Shown here in pieces: positions 56,063 through 64,000 of a stretch of 64,000 nucleotides of DNA. Position numbers and translations under genes: made by a program. How positions within the stretch are numbered: the stretch's first letter is position 1; every line of letters starts with the position of its first letter. Source of the stretch: Olleya marilimosa CAM030 (GTDB lineage Bacteria; Bacteroidota; Bacteroidia; Flavobacteriales; Flavobacteriaceae); contig NZ_JADR01000010.1 in assembly GCF_000518485.1 (NCBI RefSeq), forward strand, positions 62,001 through 126,000, given 5' to 3'. Under the pieces are notes generated by a model. The model ran no database searches and was not told the DNA's origin. It was given only the letters and a program-made list of their open reading frames with translations.

Positions 56063-56782
56063 TTATGGATTTGTAGACCATAACGCAGCACTTTTAAGCA
56101 TTGCTCTTCTAGGTAATTTTAATCCAGCTACAATTAATTCGGCAAAATCATCAGGTTGTAATACACTATCTTCAGAGTTTTTATCTGCAATGCCTAAGTT
56201 AATAGACATGTCTGAAGCTATAGTACTTGGTGTCAAAGTACAAACTCTAATGTTATTTTTTCTAACCTCTTTCATTAAGGACTCAGACATACCAATCACA
56301 GCAAATTTTGATGCAGAATAGGCAGACGTGTTAGCGTTACCATTTAATCCAGCAGTTGATGATATATTAATAATATCTCCTTCGTTTTGATTTATTAAAT
56401 ATGGTAAAACCTCTTTAGTGACGTAATACATTCCCATAACGTTGGTTTGAATAATTTTACTCCATTGGTCAACCTCCATGTCATTTAAAGATCCAAAAGC
56501 AGCTATTCCTGCATTGTTAACTAAAATGTCTACTTTTCCTAATTGGTCTATAATAGTTTTGATTCCGGTTTTAACAGCCTCGTAATTACCTACGTCAAAA
56601 ACAGCGTAAATTGCATTAACACCTAAAGCTTTTAATTGGGTTACGGTTTCTTGTAAGTCAGCTTCATTTCTTCCAGTAATAGCAACATCAATACCTTCCT
56701 TAGCAAAGGCAATTGCTGTAGCTTTACCTAAACCTTTACTTCCTCCTGTAATTATTGCTTTTCTATTTTTTAAATGTTCCAT
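56063..56782 (-). CDS. Short-chain dehydrogenase/reductase (FabG-like)
   Basis: A 239-residue classical SDR: nucleotide loop TGGSKGLG (12-19), NNAG (89-92), catalytic Ser141/142, Tyr155 and Lys159 (YSASK). The best overall match is to 3-ketoacyl-ACP reductases, and it could use NADPH, but substrate prediction inside SDRs is weak. It is not near other fatty-acid genes, and follows the TonB-receptor gene with a 106-base gap. Confidence 0.88.
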   Translation of the reverse strand: MEHLKNRKAIITGGSKGLGKATAIAFAKEGIDVAITGRNEADLQETVTQLKALGVNAIYAVFDVGNYEAVKTGIKTIIDQLGKVDILVNNAGIAAFGSLNDMEVDQWSKIIQTNVMGMYYVTKEVLPYLINQNEGDIINISSTAGLNGNANTSAYSASKFAVIGMSESLMKEVRKNNIRVCTLTPSTIASDMSINLGIADKNSEDSVLQPDDFAELIVAGLKLPRRAMLKSAALWSTNP

Positions 56783-56888
56783 AATTGATTTAATATCTGT
56801 ATGTTTTTATAATATGTTTAGCCTCAGGATAATATGGAGACTATTATAAGAGTTAACGAAATTATAGGATTTTTATCAGAAAGTCAAA

Positions 56889-59165
56889 CTAAAATGTAAC
56901 TCTAAAACTAACATTTGGTGTTAATCCTAATGAAGTGTTTTCAATTGTATTGACTTGATTACTATCAATAGTATAATAGGTGTTAAGTATATTTTCTCTG
57001 TTAAGAATATTCCAAACTGAAGCTCCAACAACTGCATTATTTTCGCCTAATTTAAATTGATAAGTTGCAGATAAGTCTGCTCTAATATAGGAGCTTAACC
57101 TACTACTGTTTGGAGCATTATAATTAATAGTGTTATTAATAATTGGCGTATTGTCATTGACTTGAGTGTAGGGTTTACCAGAATGCCAATTGACACCAAA
57201 AGCTAATTTTAGTTGTTGCCAACTATAAGTGCTACCATAATTAATTTGATGTTTTATATCAAAATTACTAGGGAAAGCGTTGCTGTTGTTTAAGTCTTTA
57301 AACGTATAATTATTATTACTATAACTATAACCTATCCATGTACTAAATTGGTTAATTTGTTTATTAATTAATACATCAATACCCTTAACATCATAACCTC
57401 CATTAACATTTATAAATTGGTATTGGTTTTGTAAGCCCTGACTTCGGGTAGTTACTCCATTAACCGTTTTGTAATAGCCTTCAATACTTAATAATAATTT
57501 GTTTTTATTATAAGTTATGCCTAAACCTAACTGCTTGCTTTTTTGAATTGGAATGGTATTATTGTTAGCTAAAACCCATCGACGATTTTCTACACCTAAA
57601 AAGTCGTTTTGTAAATCTATTAACTGTGATGTGGTTTGACTTTTGTATTCCCCAGAAAGTTCGGCTCTAAAATTTTTTAAAAAGCGTTGACTAATATGTA
57701 ACCTTGGTTCTAAAACACCTATTTTAAAGTTTTTGAAGTAATTATGACGAAACCCTAGTTTGATTAAAGAATTTTTATTTTTGGATTGTAATACCGTTTC
57801 AGCGTATACACTATGTGCTGTTAAGATTCGCTTTAAGTTTATATTTAAAAATGGGTCATTTGTTTCTTCTAAATTGCTTACCGAAACTTCATTAAATTGA
57901 TAACCTCCATTAATTGTAAAGGCGTTATTAAAATTATAATTAGCATCAATATTAAACCCATTGTCAACAACTTTATTTTCTTGTATTAATCGTTGGTTAT
58001 TTGCCATATTATAATCCGAGGATCTTAAATCGTAATTAGAGTAATACCCTTTAATTGTGGTATTAAATTTATTATTCCAAAAGCGCTCATACTGTATAGC
58101 AGATGCTCTGTTTTGTTGCTTAAGTTGATTGCTATTGTTTTGTGAAGCATCAGTATTAGAGGACTCTTCAAAATCTAATTGATTAAATACATTTAGTAAT
58201 GTAAAACGTAATTTATCTTTTTCAGTAATATCGTGTAATAGTTTTAATGAAATGTCACTAAACCTAAAAGTTTGATTATCTGTAAAAGAATTTTCTGTGT
58301 CTGACACTTCAGAGTCTTGAAAGACGCGTTTAAAATATTGGTTGTAAGTTGGTGTGTTTAATACGTCTGTAATAGCACGACGTGTTGCTAATTGTAATTG
58401 TGTTTTTGATGTTAAGGGTATAATAGCAAAACCATCTGCAGTAATCATATTTATGCCTATTCCAGCGCTAAAATCGGCATCTATATTATCCGATAATTTC
58501 ATGTCAATCATGCTGCTAATTCCGTCACCAAAACGTGCGCTTGTTCCGTTTTTTATAACAGCTACATGTTTGGTTAAATATGGGTTAAAGGCAGATATTA
58601 GACCAAAAAAGTGTCCGGATTGATACATTTTTATTCCATCATATAAAATAAGGTTTTGATCATGCGTTCCTCCTCTAACATTAATGTTAGATACCGTTTC
58701 ATCTACACTTAAAACACCAGGTATGGCTTGAATGGTTTGTAATATATCAGGTTCAATTAAACCAGGTAAAATTTCAAAGGATTTTGGTGATATGGTTATA
58801 TGACCAGATTTGTTTTTGTCAATACCAGTGGTTAAGTAATTAGAGATAGTAATTTCGTCTAATTTTTGAAAAGAAAAACCATTTATATTGCCTGTAACGG
58901 TAATAAAATGGTCGTCTAATTTGTTGAATTTTATGTCAGTTTCGATTTCTATTTTTGATAACATATCATCCAGAGAATCTTTACTGTCAAACGTCACAAA
59001 AACACCCTTAATTACTTTGTCTGCATAAGAAAAACTAACTTTATACTGATACTCTATTGTAGATAGGACATCTAATAAAGGAAATTTTTTATTTTGGGCA
59101 TAAAAAGAAAAGCTAAAGGCTAATGCAATAATTAATAATAGGGTCTTTTTTAACGATTTATTCAC
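56889..59165 (-). CDS. TonB-dependent receptor with STN signalling domain
   Basis: A 758-residue outer-membrane protein. After a signal peptide (to about residue 23) comes an STN-type domain (about 28-95; LLDVLSTIEYQYKVSFSY), which contacts the anti-sigma protein; then the plug (DILQTIQAIPGVLSV, NVRGGTHDQNLILYDGIKMY) and a beta-barrel ending VSFRVTF. It probably imports a ligand and signals its presence to FecR. It overlaps the FecR gene by 8 bases. Ligand unknown; iron chelates are one option. Confidence 0.9.
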   Translation of the reverse strand: MNKSLKKTLLLIIALAFSFSFYAQNKKFPLLDVLSTIEYQYKVSFSYADKVIKGVFVTFDSKDSLDDMLSKIEIETDIKFNKLDDHFITVTGNINGFSFQKLDEITISNYLTTGIDKNKSGHITISPKSFEILPGLIEPDILQTIQAIPGVLSVDETVSNINVRGGTHDQNLILYDGIKMYQSGHFFGLISAFNPYLTKHVAVIKNGTSARFGDGISSMIDMKLSDNIDADFSAGIGINMITADGFAIIPLTSKTQLQLATRRAITDVLNTPTYNQYFKRVFQDSEVSDTENSFTDNQTFRFSDISLKLLHDITEKDKLRFTLLNVFNQLDFEESSNTDASQNNSNQLKQQNRASAIQYERFWNNKFNTTIKGYYSNYDLRSSDYNMANNQRLIQENKVVDNGFNIDANYNFNNAFTINGGYQFNEVSVSNLEETNDPFLNINLKRILTAHSVYAETVLQSKNKNSLIKLGFRHNYFKNFKIGVLEPRLHISQRFLKNFRAELSGEYKSQTTSQLIDLQNDFLGVENRRWVLANNNTIPIQKSKQLGLGITYNKNKLLLSIEGYYKTVNGVTTRSQGLQNQYQFINVNGGYDVKGIDVLINKQINQFSTWIGYSYSNNNYTFKDLNNSNAFPSNFDIKHQINYGSTYSWQQLKLAFGVNWHSGKPYTQVNDNTPIINNTINYNAPNSSRLSSYIRADLSATYQFKLGENNAVVGASVWNILNRENILNTYYTIDSNQVNTIENTSLGLTPNVSFRVTF

Positions 59166-60057
59166 GCGTTAAAATAATGGTTTTGTTAACTTTTTTATAG
59201 CGTAATTGTAGTGGTTGTGTTATGGACTGTAATGCAATATTAATGTCATTGTGTGTAAACTTACCCGAAAACAATTCGTCTTGTTTAATCGTTTTAGCAT
59301 CAATCTTTACATTATACTGTCTTTCAAACTCATCTAAAACTTCGCTTAAAGGTACGCTAATAAAACTACTTACATTGTTTAACCAATCTGGTTTTTTTGC
59401 ACTTAAAGTTAACCGCTCAATAGGCTTATTATTAATTATTAAAAAGGAGTCTCCTGCTTTTAATTTGGTTTCAGCACTGTTAAAAGTCACATTAACCATG
59501 CCTTCATAGCAGGTAACTTCAAAATAATTTTGACGTTGCTTAACATTAAATTCTGTTCCAACAACGGTTACTATTCCTGATGTTGTAACAACATTAAAGG
59601 TGCTTCCTTTTTTAACTTTAAAAAAGGCTTCGCCTTCCAATTTAAGACTGCGTGTATTGTCTGTCCATTGTTTTGGATTATAGGTGATTTTAGATAACGC
59701 ATTTAAATTAACTTCAGAGTGGTCAGGAAGTTGGATTAATGACTTTTCTGCGTAATGTGTATTGATAGTAGTGTCTAAAGTTGTGGTATAATAATAGGCT
59801 CCAAAACAAATAGCTAAAATAGCTGCTATTTTAAGTAATGGAGATAACCAATTAGTTTGTCTATTGGGTTGTTTTTTAATGTTAGTAAGGACGGTTTGTA
59901 AAGCCTCGTCCGTATTAAACTCTGGTGCTTTAAAACCCTTACTGTAGTTAGATAACTTAATTATAGCCTCATAGTCCTCAAGCGCTTTAAAAGCTTCAAG
60001 TTCTTCAGGTGATAGGTCGTTGTCCAACCATTTTAATATTAGTACTTCTTTATTCAT
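59158..60057 (-). CDS. FecR-family anti-sigma factor
   Basis: A 299-residue single-pass protein. A short cytoplasmic N-terminal part (about 1-70) would hold the sigma factor; a membrane helix (about 72-90; LLKIAAILAICFGAYYY) leads to a periplasmic FecR domain (YAEKSLIQLPDHSEVNLNALS, VVTTSGIVTVVGTEFNVK) and a C-terminal STN-like part (SEVLDEFERQYNVKIDA). It relays receptor state to the sigma factor, encoded 67 bases upstream. Confidence 0.92.
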   Translation of the reverse strand: MNKEVLILKWLDNDLSPEELEAFKALEDYEAIIKLSNYSKGFKAPEFNTDEALQTVLTNIKKQPNRQTNWLSPLLKIAAILAICFGAYYYTTTLDTTINTHYAEKSLIQLPDHSEVNLNALSKITYNPKQWTDNTRSLKLEGEAFFKVKKGSTFNVVTTSGIVTVVGTEFNVKQRQNYFEVTCYEGMVNVTFNSAETKLKAGDSFLIINNKPIERLTLSAKKPDWLNNVSSFISVPLSEVLDEFERQYNVKIDAKTIKQDELFSGKFTHNDINIALQSITQPLQLRYKKVNKTIILTRE

Positions 60058-60124
60058 AACCTTTATTCAATTATATAACAAGACTATCCGGAAAATTCCT
60101 ACCCACATGTCCATAAAATAAAAT

Positions 60125-60640
60125 TTATAACTCATCAATGTCTTGTCTTAATTTTTTTAAAGCACCATAAATACGTTTTTCTACAGCTTTAGTGCTAATG
60201 TCCAAAAGTGTAGCTATTTCTTTAAAGCGTTTACCTTCCACACGATTCATTAAAAAGGCAACCCGTTGTGCTTCAGTTAAATTAGCAATTGCTTGTTCTA
60301 GTTTTTGACGGTATTCATCTTCCTCCATTAAAAATTCTGGAGATAAATTGGTCTGATGTGTCGTTTTTGTTTGTTGGTGTTTTAGGACTACTTTTTGGTG
60401 TGCAACCTCATTTAGCATTAAGTTATTTGCAATTGTAAATACATAACTTTTAGCTTTATCTGGACTTACTTTTTTACAATTTTCCCAGAGCTTTATAAAA
60501 GCTTCTTGGGTTTTATCTTCGGGATTTAAACGGTCTCCAAATTTGTAATATAAAAAGCTATGTAAGCTTTTAGCGTGCTTTTTAAAAAATGCCTCGAATC
60601 GGGATTTATCACAAATATTTTTATATAACTGTTTTGACAT
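60125..60640 (-). CDS. ECF sigma-70 factor
   Basis: A 171-residue extracytoplasmic-function sigma factor. Region 2 (DKTQEAFIKLWENC) binds the core polymerase and the -10 element; region 4 (RFKEIATLLDISTKAVEKRIYGALKKL) is the helix-turn-helix for the -35 element. With the FecR and receptor genes it forms a complete cell-surface signalling unit, first in the operon. Confidence 0.93.
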   Translation of the reverse strand: MSKQLYKNICDKSRFEAFFKKHAKSLHSFLYYKFGDRLNPEDKTQEAFIKLWENCKKVSPDKAKSYVFTIANNLMLNEVAHQKVVLKHQQTKTTHQTNLSPEFLMEEDEYRQKLEQAIANLTEAQRVAFLMNRVEGKRFKEIATLLDISTKAVEKRIYGALKKLRQDIDEL

Positions 60641-60715
60641 AATTTTTTTAAAGTACTACAAAATAGAACTATTTTTTTTGAAAATCAGGTAGGAATTTTA
60701 AATAAACAACTGTTT

Positions 60716-60723
60716 TATATTTG
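60716..60723 (+). promoter_or_regulatory. Probable -7 element before the lipoprotein gene
   Basis: TATATTTG fits TAnnTTTG about 51 bases before the ATG at 60775; no clear upstream element. Confidence 0.35.
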
Positions 60724-60774
60724 AAACCATGTTAAACATATGCTGACTACTAGTGTATTAAAAATGTAATATCA

Positions 60775-61788
60775 ATGAAAATTAAACAACCTCTTTTTGG
60801 ATTATTACTAGTGTTTGGCTTGTTTTTTAATTGTCAAAATGAAACTGTAAATAGCGTTGATCAACAAAGTGAAACACTAGAATATAATTCTACTTTGTTT
60901 AATTTAATTAGCGCAATTGCATTGGATGAAGACATCAATTGCTTGGATTTTGAATATCCATTGACTGTTTCTATTTATGATGCAGATTTTCAGTTAACAG
61001 ATGTCGTAACTATAAATAATGATGACGCATTATATTTATTTTTACAAACTTTAGACACCTCTATTGTAGCTAGTTTAAACTTTCCAATCACAATAGTTTT
61101 GCCTGATCAGCAACAAATAGAAGTAAATTCTAATCAAGCGTTACAAACTAGTATTACCCTAGAAGGTAATAGCTGTAATAATATAAGTAATTGTACCCAA
61201 ACAGATGTAGTTAATTATTTAATGGATTGTAACCAATTACCAACAATAAATGGATTTTCACCTTACTTAACTCATTTTAATTTTCTGGAAGACAATAACA
61301 TTACTATTTTATACGAAGGGGATTTGTTATTTAATGGTGTTTGGGATATTACGACTATAGATGGTAATGTTTATGTATTTATTACCATAAATGGATTGGA
61401 CAATTATAATGGACAATGGGAAGTTGTACAATGTGAATCAGAACAATTAGTTTTAGAACAAAATGATTCAGTGTTGATATTTATCCAAAGTTGTAATTCA
61501 AATCCATTTAGTTGTTTTGAAGATATGACTTACACAGTCTGTGATGATGATGACGATTTAATAGTAACTTTTAATTTAGACGGATTTTATCAAGACTGCA
61601 ATCAAAGTATTGTTGGTGTTAGTTATCATATATCTTATGAAGATGCTGCTAACAACGTCAATCCATTGGTGTCGACCTTTACAAATGTTACAAATCCACA
61701 AACCATTTATGTTAGGGTTGAGCAGTATAGTAATCCTGATATATATCAAATATTTACAAAAGATGTAACGGTTGAAGACTGTACATAA
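60775..61788 (+). CDS. Predicted lipoprotein of unknown function
   Basis: A 337-residue protein with a lipoprotein signal (FFNC, Cys20). The first ~235 residues are acidic and rich in Asn/Asp, with a repeated beta-like unit. The last ~90 (CFEDMTYTVCDDDD ... NPQTIYVRVEQYSNPDIYQIF) resemble a Cys-containing beta domain I associate with large flavobacterial surface proteins, although the fit is not certain. It is divergent from the sigma-factor gene, so regulation by that system is possible. Confidence 0.6.
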   Translation: MKIKQPLFGLLLVFGLFFNCQNETVNSVDQQSETLEYNSTLFNLISAIALDEDINCLDFEYPLTVSIYDADFQLTDVVTINNDDALYLFLQTLDTSIVASLNFPITIVLPDQQQIEVNSNQALQTSITLEGNSCNNISNCTQTDVVNYLMDCNQLPTINGFSPYLTHFNFLEDNNITILYEGDLLFNGVWDITTIDGNVYVFITINGLDNYNGQWEVVQCESEQLVLEQNDSVLIFIQSCNSNPFSCFEDMTYTVCDDDDDLIVTFNLDGFYQDCNQSIVGVSYHISYEDAANNVNPLVSTFTNVTNPQTIYVRVEQYSNPDIYQIFTKDVTVEDCT

Positions 61789-61875
61789 TTAAATAATCAA
61801 AAAAAATAAGATAGTCATTAAACAGTCGTACTATTAAAAATTTAGTTTTAGTTAAGTTAATTATTATCATGTTTA

Positions 61876-61907
61876 AAAGGTTGCTAATTTTGGTAGCCTT
61901 TTTTTAT
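61876..61907 (+). terminator. Intrinsic terminator before ffh
   Basis: AGGTTGCTA pairs with TGGTAGCCT (two G-U pairs) and is followed by seven T. Confidence 0.75.
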
Positions 61908-61951
61908 GGAATTATTTATATATGAAACTTCGTAAATACGCTTCAAATTGC

Positions 61952-61959
61952 TATTTTTG
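61952..61959 (+). promoter_or_regulatory. Probable -7 element of ffh
   Basis: TATTTTTG matches TAnnTTTG 24 bases before the ffh ATG at 61984, after the upstream terminator. Confidence 0.4.
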
Positions 61960-61983
61960 TGCTTCTTAAAAACAGAAAAAATT

Positions 61984-63312
61984 ATGTTTAATAATTTAAG
62001 CGAAAAGTTAGATAAAGCGTTACACGTACTAAAAGGACATGGTAGCATTACAGAAGTAAACGTTGCTGAAACCCTAAAAGAAGTACGTAGAGCACTTTTA
62101 GATGCCGATGTTAACTTTAAAATTGCTAAAGAATTTACTAATAAAGTAAAAGAAAAAGCACTAGGTCAAAACGTATTAACAACGTTACAACCAGGACAAT
62201 TAATGGTTAAAATCGTTAAAGACGAATTAACTGAGCTAATGGGAGGAGATGTAGAAGGCATTAACATGTCTGGTACGCCAACTATTATATTAATGTCTGG
62301 TTTACAAGGGTCTGGTAAAACTACTTTTTCAGGTAAATTAGCCAACTTTTTAAAAACCAAAAAAACTAAAAAACCTTTATTAGTAGCCTGTGACGTTTAT
62401 CGTCCAGCAGCTGTTGATCAATTACATGTTGTAGGAGATCAAATAAAAGTTGATGTTTATAGTGATAAAGGAAACACAGATCCAGTAGCTATTGCACAAG
62501 CAGGTATTGCACATGCAAAGCAAAATGGACATAACGTCGTTATAATTGATACAGCTGGTCGTTTAGCTGTGGATGAAGCGATGATGAAAGAAATTTCTAA
62601 CATTCACAAAGCCATTCAACCACAAGAAACATTATTTGTAGTAGACTCTATGACTGGTCAAGATGCTGTAAATACAGCAAAAGCCTTTAATGATGTCTTA
62701 AACTTTGATGGTGTTATTTTAACCAAATTAGATGGTGATACACGTGGTGGAGCAGCAATATCTATTAAATCTGTAGTAAATAAACCAATTAAGTTTATTG
62801 GTACAGGAGAGAAGATGGAAGCGATTGATGTATTCTATCCTTCTCGTATGGCAGATCGTATTCTTGGAATGGGAGATGTTGTATCTTTAGTAGAGCGTGC
62901 TCAGGAACAATTTGATGAGGTAGAAGCTAGAAAATTACAAAAGAAAATCGCTAAAAATCAATTTGGTTTTGACGACTTCTTAAAGCAAATTCAGCAAATC
63001 AAGAAAATGGGTAACATGAAAGACCTTATTGGAATGATTCCTGGTGCTGGAAAAATGATGAAAGATATAGATATAGACGACGATGCCTTTAAAGGTATTG
63101 AAGCCATTATCCATTCCATGACTGTAAAAGAAAGAACAAATCCTTCTATTATCGATGCAAGTCGTAAAAAACGAATTGGTAAAGGATCAGGTACTTCTGT
63201 ACAGGAAGTAAACCAATTACTTAAGCAATTTAATCAGATGAGCAAGATGATGAAAATGATGCAAGGAGGAAAAGGAAAAGCAATGATGCAAGCTATGAAA
63301 AACATGAGGTAA
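61984..63312 (+). CDS. ffh: Signal recognition particle GTPase Ffh
   Basis: The start at 61984 (MFNNLSEKLDKALHVLKG) is chosen because Ffh begins with this helical N domain; a longer in-frame ATG at 61948 overlaps the promoter element. The 442-residue protein has the NG domain with GLQGSGKTT (G1), CDVYRPAA, DTAGR (G3) and TKLDGDTRGG (G4), then the Met-rich M domain (MSKMMKMMQGGKGKAMMQAM) that binds 4.5S RNA and signal sequences. It delivers nascent membrane proteins to SecY through FtsY. Confidence 0.98.
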   Translation: MFNNLSEKLDKALHVLKGHGSITEVNVAETLKEVRRALLDADVNFKIAKEFTNKVKEKALGQNVLTTLQPGQLMVKIVKDELTELMGGDVEGINMSGTPTIILMSGLQGSGKTTFSGKLANFLKTKKTKKPLLVACDVYRPAAVDQLHVVGDQIKVDVYSDKGNTDPVAIAQAGIAHAKQNGHNVVIIDTAGRLAVDEAMMKEISNIHKAIQPQETLFVVDSMTGQDAVNTAKAFNDVLNFDGVILTKLDGDTRGGAAISIKSVVNKPIKFIGTGEKMEAIDVFYPSRMADRILGMGDVVSLVERAQEQFDEVEARKLQKKIAKNQFGFDDFLKQIQQIKKMGNMKDLIGMIPGAGKMMKDIDIDDDAFKGIEAIIHSMTVKERTNPSIIDASRKKRIGKGSGTSVQEVNQLLKQFNQMSKMMKMMQGGKGKAMMQAMKNMR

Positions 63313-63326
63313 CTCATGTTTTTTTA
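63301..63326 (+). terminator. Intrinsic terminator overlapping the ffh stop codon
   Basis: AACATGAG (63301-63308) pairs with CTCATGTT (63313-63320) and seven T follow; the stop codon lies in the loop, so the last codons of ffh form the left arm. Confidence 0.85.
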
Positions 63327-63360
63327 TTTACAATAAATTCAAAACACAAAGCAACCAACA

Positions 63361-64000
63361 ATGACAATTCTAGACGGAAAAAAAGTTAGTAACGACATTA
63401 AAAACGAAATCAAAGCTGAAGTCGATAAGATGAAAGCTAATGGCGAGAAAGTGCCACATCTTGCTGCTGTAATAGTAGGTAACGATGGTGCAAGTTTGAC
63501 TTACGTTGGTAGTAAAGTTAGAGCTTGCGAGCGTGTAGGGTTTGAGTCTACAATGGTTAGATTGTCTAATACAACCAGTGAAGTTGAATTGTTAGATAAA
63601 ATTGACGAGCTTAATAATAATCCTGATATTGATGGCTTTATTATTCAGTTGCCATTACCAGACCAAATAGATACACAAAAGGTATTAATGGCTGTGCATC
63701 CAGATAAGGATGTGGATGGGTTTCATCCAATGAATTTTGGTAAAATGGCATTAGACATGTCTACCTTTATTCCAGCAACACCATTTGGTATTTTAGAGCT
63801 ATTAGATAGATATAACGTAGACACTAAAGGTAAGCACACAGTGGTTATTGGTCGTTCTCATATTGTAGGAAGACCAATGAGTATTTTAATGGGTCGTAAA
63901 GGGTTTCCTGGTAACAGTACAGTAACCTTAACACATAGTCACACTAAAAATATTACACAAATTACAAGTCAAGCAGACATTATAATTTCTGCGTTAGGTG
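63361..64000 (+). CDS. folD: Bifunctional methylenetetrahydrofolate dehydrogenase/cyclohydrolase (truncated by window edge)
   Basis: The first 213 codons are visible; the 3' end lies outside. MTILDGKKVSNDIKNEIK is the usual start. The catalytic Tyr and Lys are in TYVGSKVRACE, and QLPLPDQ and GRSHIVGRPMSIL are the substrate and nucleotide sites. The enzyme interconverts 5,10-methylene- and 10-formyl-tetrahydrofolate for one-carbon metabolism. Confidence 0.97.
   Translation, partial: MTILDGKKVSNDIKNEIKAEVDKMKANGEKVPHLAAVIVGNDGASLTYVGSKVRACERVGFESTMVRLSNTTSEVELLDKIDELNNNPDIDGFIIQLPLPDQIDTQKVLMAVHPDKDVDGFHPMNFGKMALDMSTFIPATPFGILELLDRYNVDTKGKHTVVIGRSHIVGRPMSILMGRKGFPGNSTVTLTHSHTKNITQITSQADIIISALG

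Noticed and set aside
61948-63312. Longer ffh starting at ATG 61948
   Set aside because: It overlaps a probable promoter element, and known Ffh proteins begin with the MFNNLSEKL-type helix.

Overview
This window is chromosomal DNA of a low-GC member of the Bacteroidota, most likely a marine Flavobacteriaceae. The signs are a protein with a type IX secretion C-terminal sorting domain, a SusC/SusD pair, a sigma/FecR/TonB-receptor set, promoters of the Bacteroidota type (TTTG, about 19 bases, TAnnTTTG), A-rich leaders without Shine-Dalgarno sequences, and lipoproteins with acidic residues after the lipid-bearing Cys. I cannot name the genus. I see no tRNA, rRNA, CRISPR array, phage or insertion sequence. 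No gap between genes exceeds about 300 bases.

Layout. 1-1316: the end of a secreted, repeat-containing T9SS protein. 1364-8171 (minus): a metallopeptidase, a GNAT-nitrilase fusion, a RimK-like ATP-grasp ligase, a GCS2-type carboxylate-amine ligase and an N-formylglutamate amidohydrolase-like protein. The last three are almost contiguous and look like a pathway making or trimming a small amide or peptide; this is the least understood unit here. 8268-22863: mixed housekeeping and envelope genes (SulP transporter, coaD, ddl, a PASTA protein, an RluA-family synthase, yaaA, radC, an FMN-binding regulator, a HAD nucleotidase, rarA, a rhomboid protease), plus a 45-codon 30S THX gene at 15054-15191. 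Two copies of a structured intergenic element lie at 13814-13927 and 21893-22050. 22858-30173 (minus): rlmB, then a SusC/SusD uptake locus with two surface lipoproteins and no degradative enzyme. 30293-31987: a TamA/BamA-like Omp85 protein.

32168-49332 is the ribosomal superoperon: rpsL-rpsG-fusA, the S10 and spc genes, secY, infA, rpmJ, rpsM, rpsK, then rpsD-rpoA-rplQ. tuf is not next to fusA. The main promoter at 32093-32123 overlaps a perfect palindrome. The few wide gaps in this otherwise packed operon (before rplC, rpsH, rpsD, rpoA and rplQ) each hold a hairpin, suggesting several internal control points. rpsD has its own terminator, promoter element and folded leader.

49422-55992: two tandem paralogous secreted proteins separated by a CA repeat, then carA, eno, gltA and a dimethylargininase-like amidinohydrolase, nearly every one followed by a clear intrinsic terminator. 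56063-60640 (minus): a short-chain dehydrogenase and a sigma factor/FecR/TonB-receptor signalling set. 60775-64000: a lipoprotein, ffh and the start of folD.
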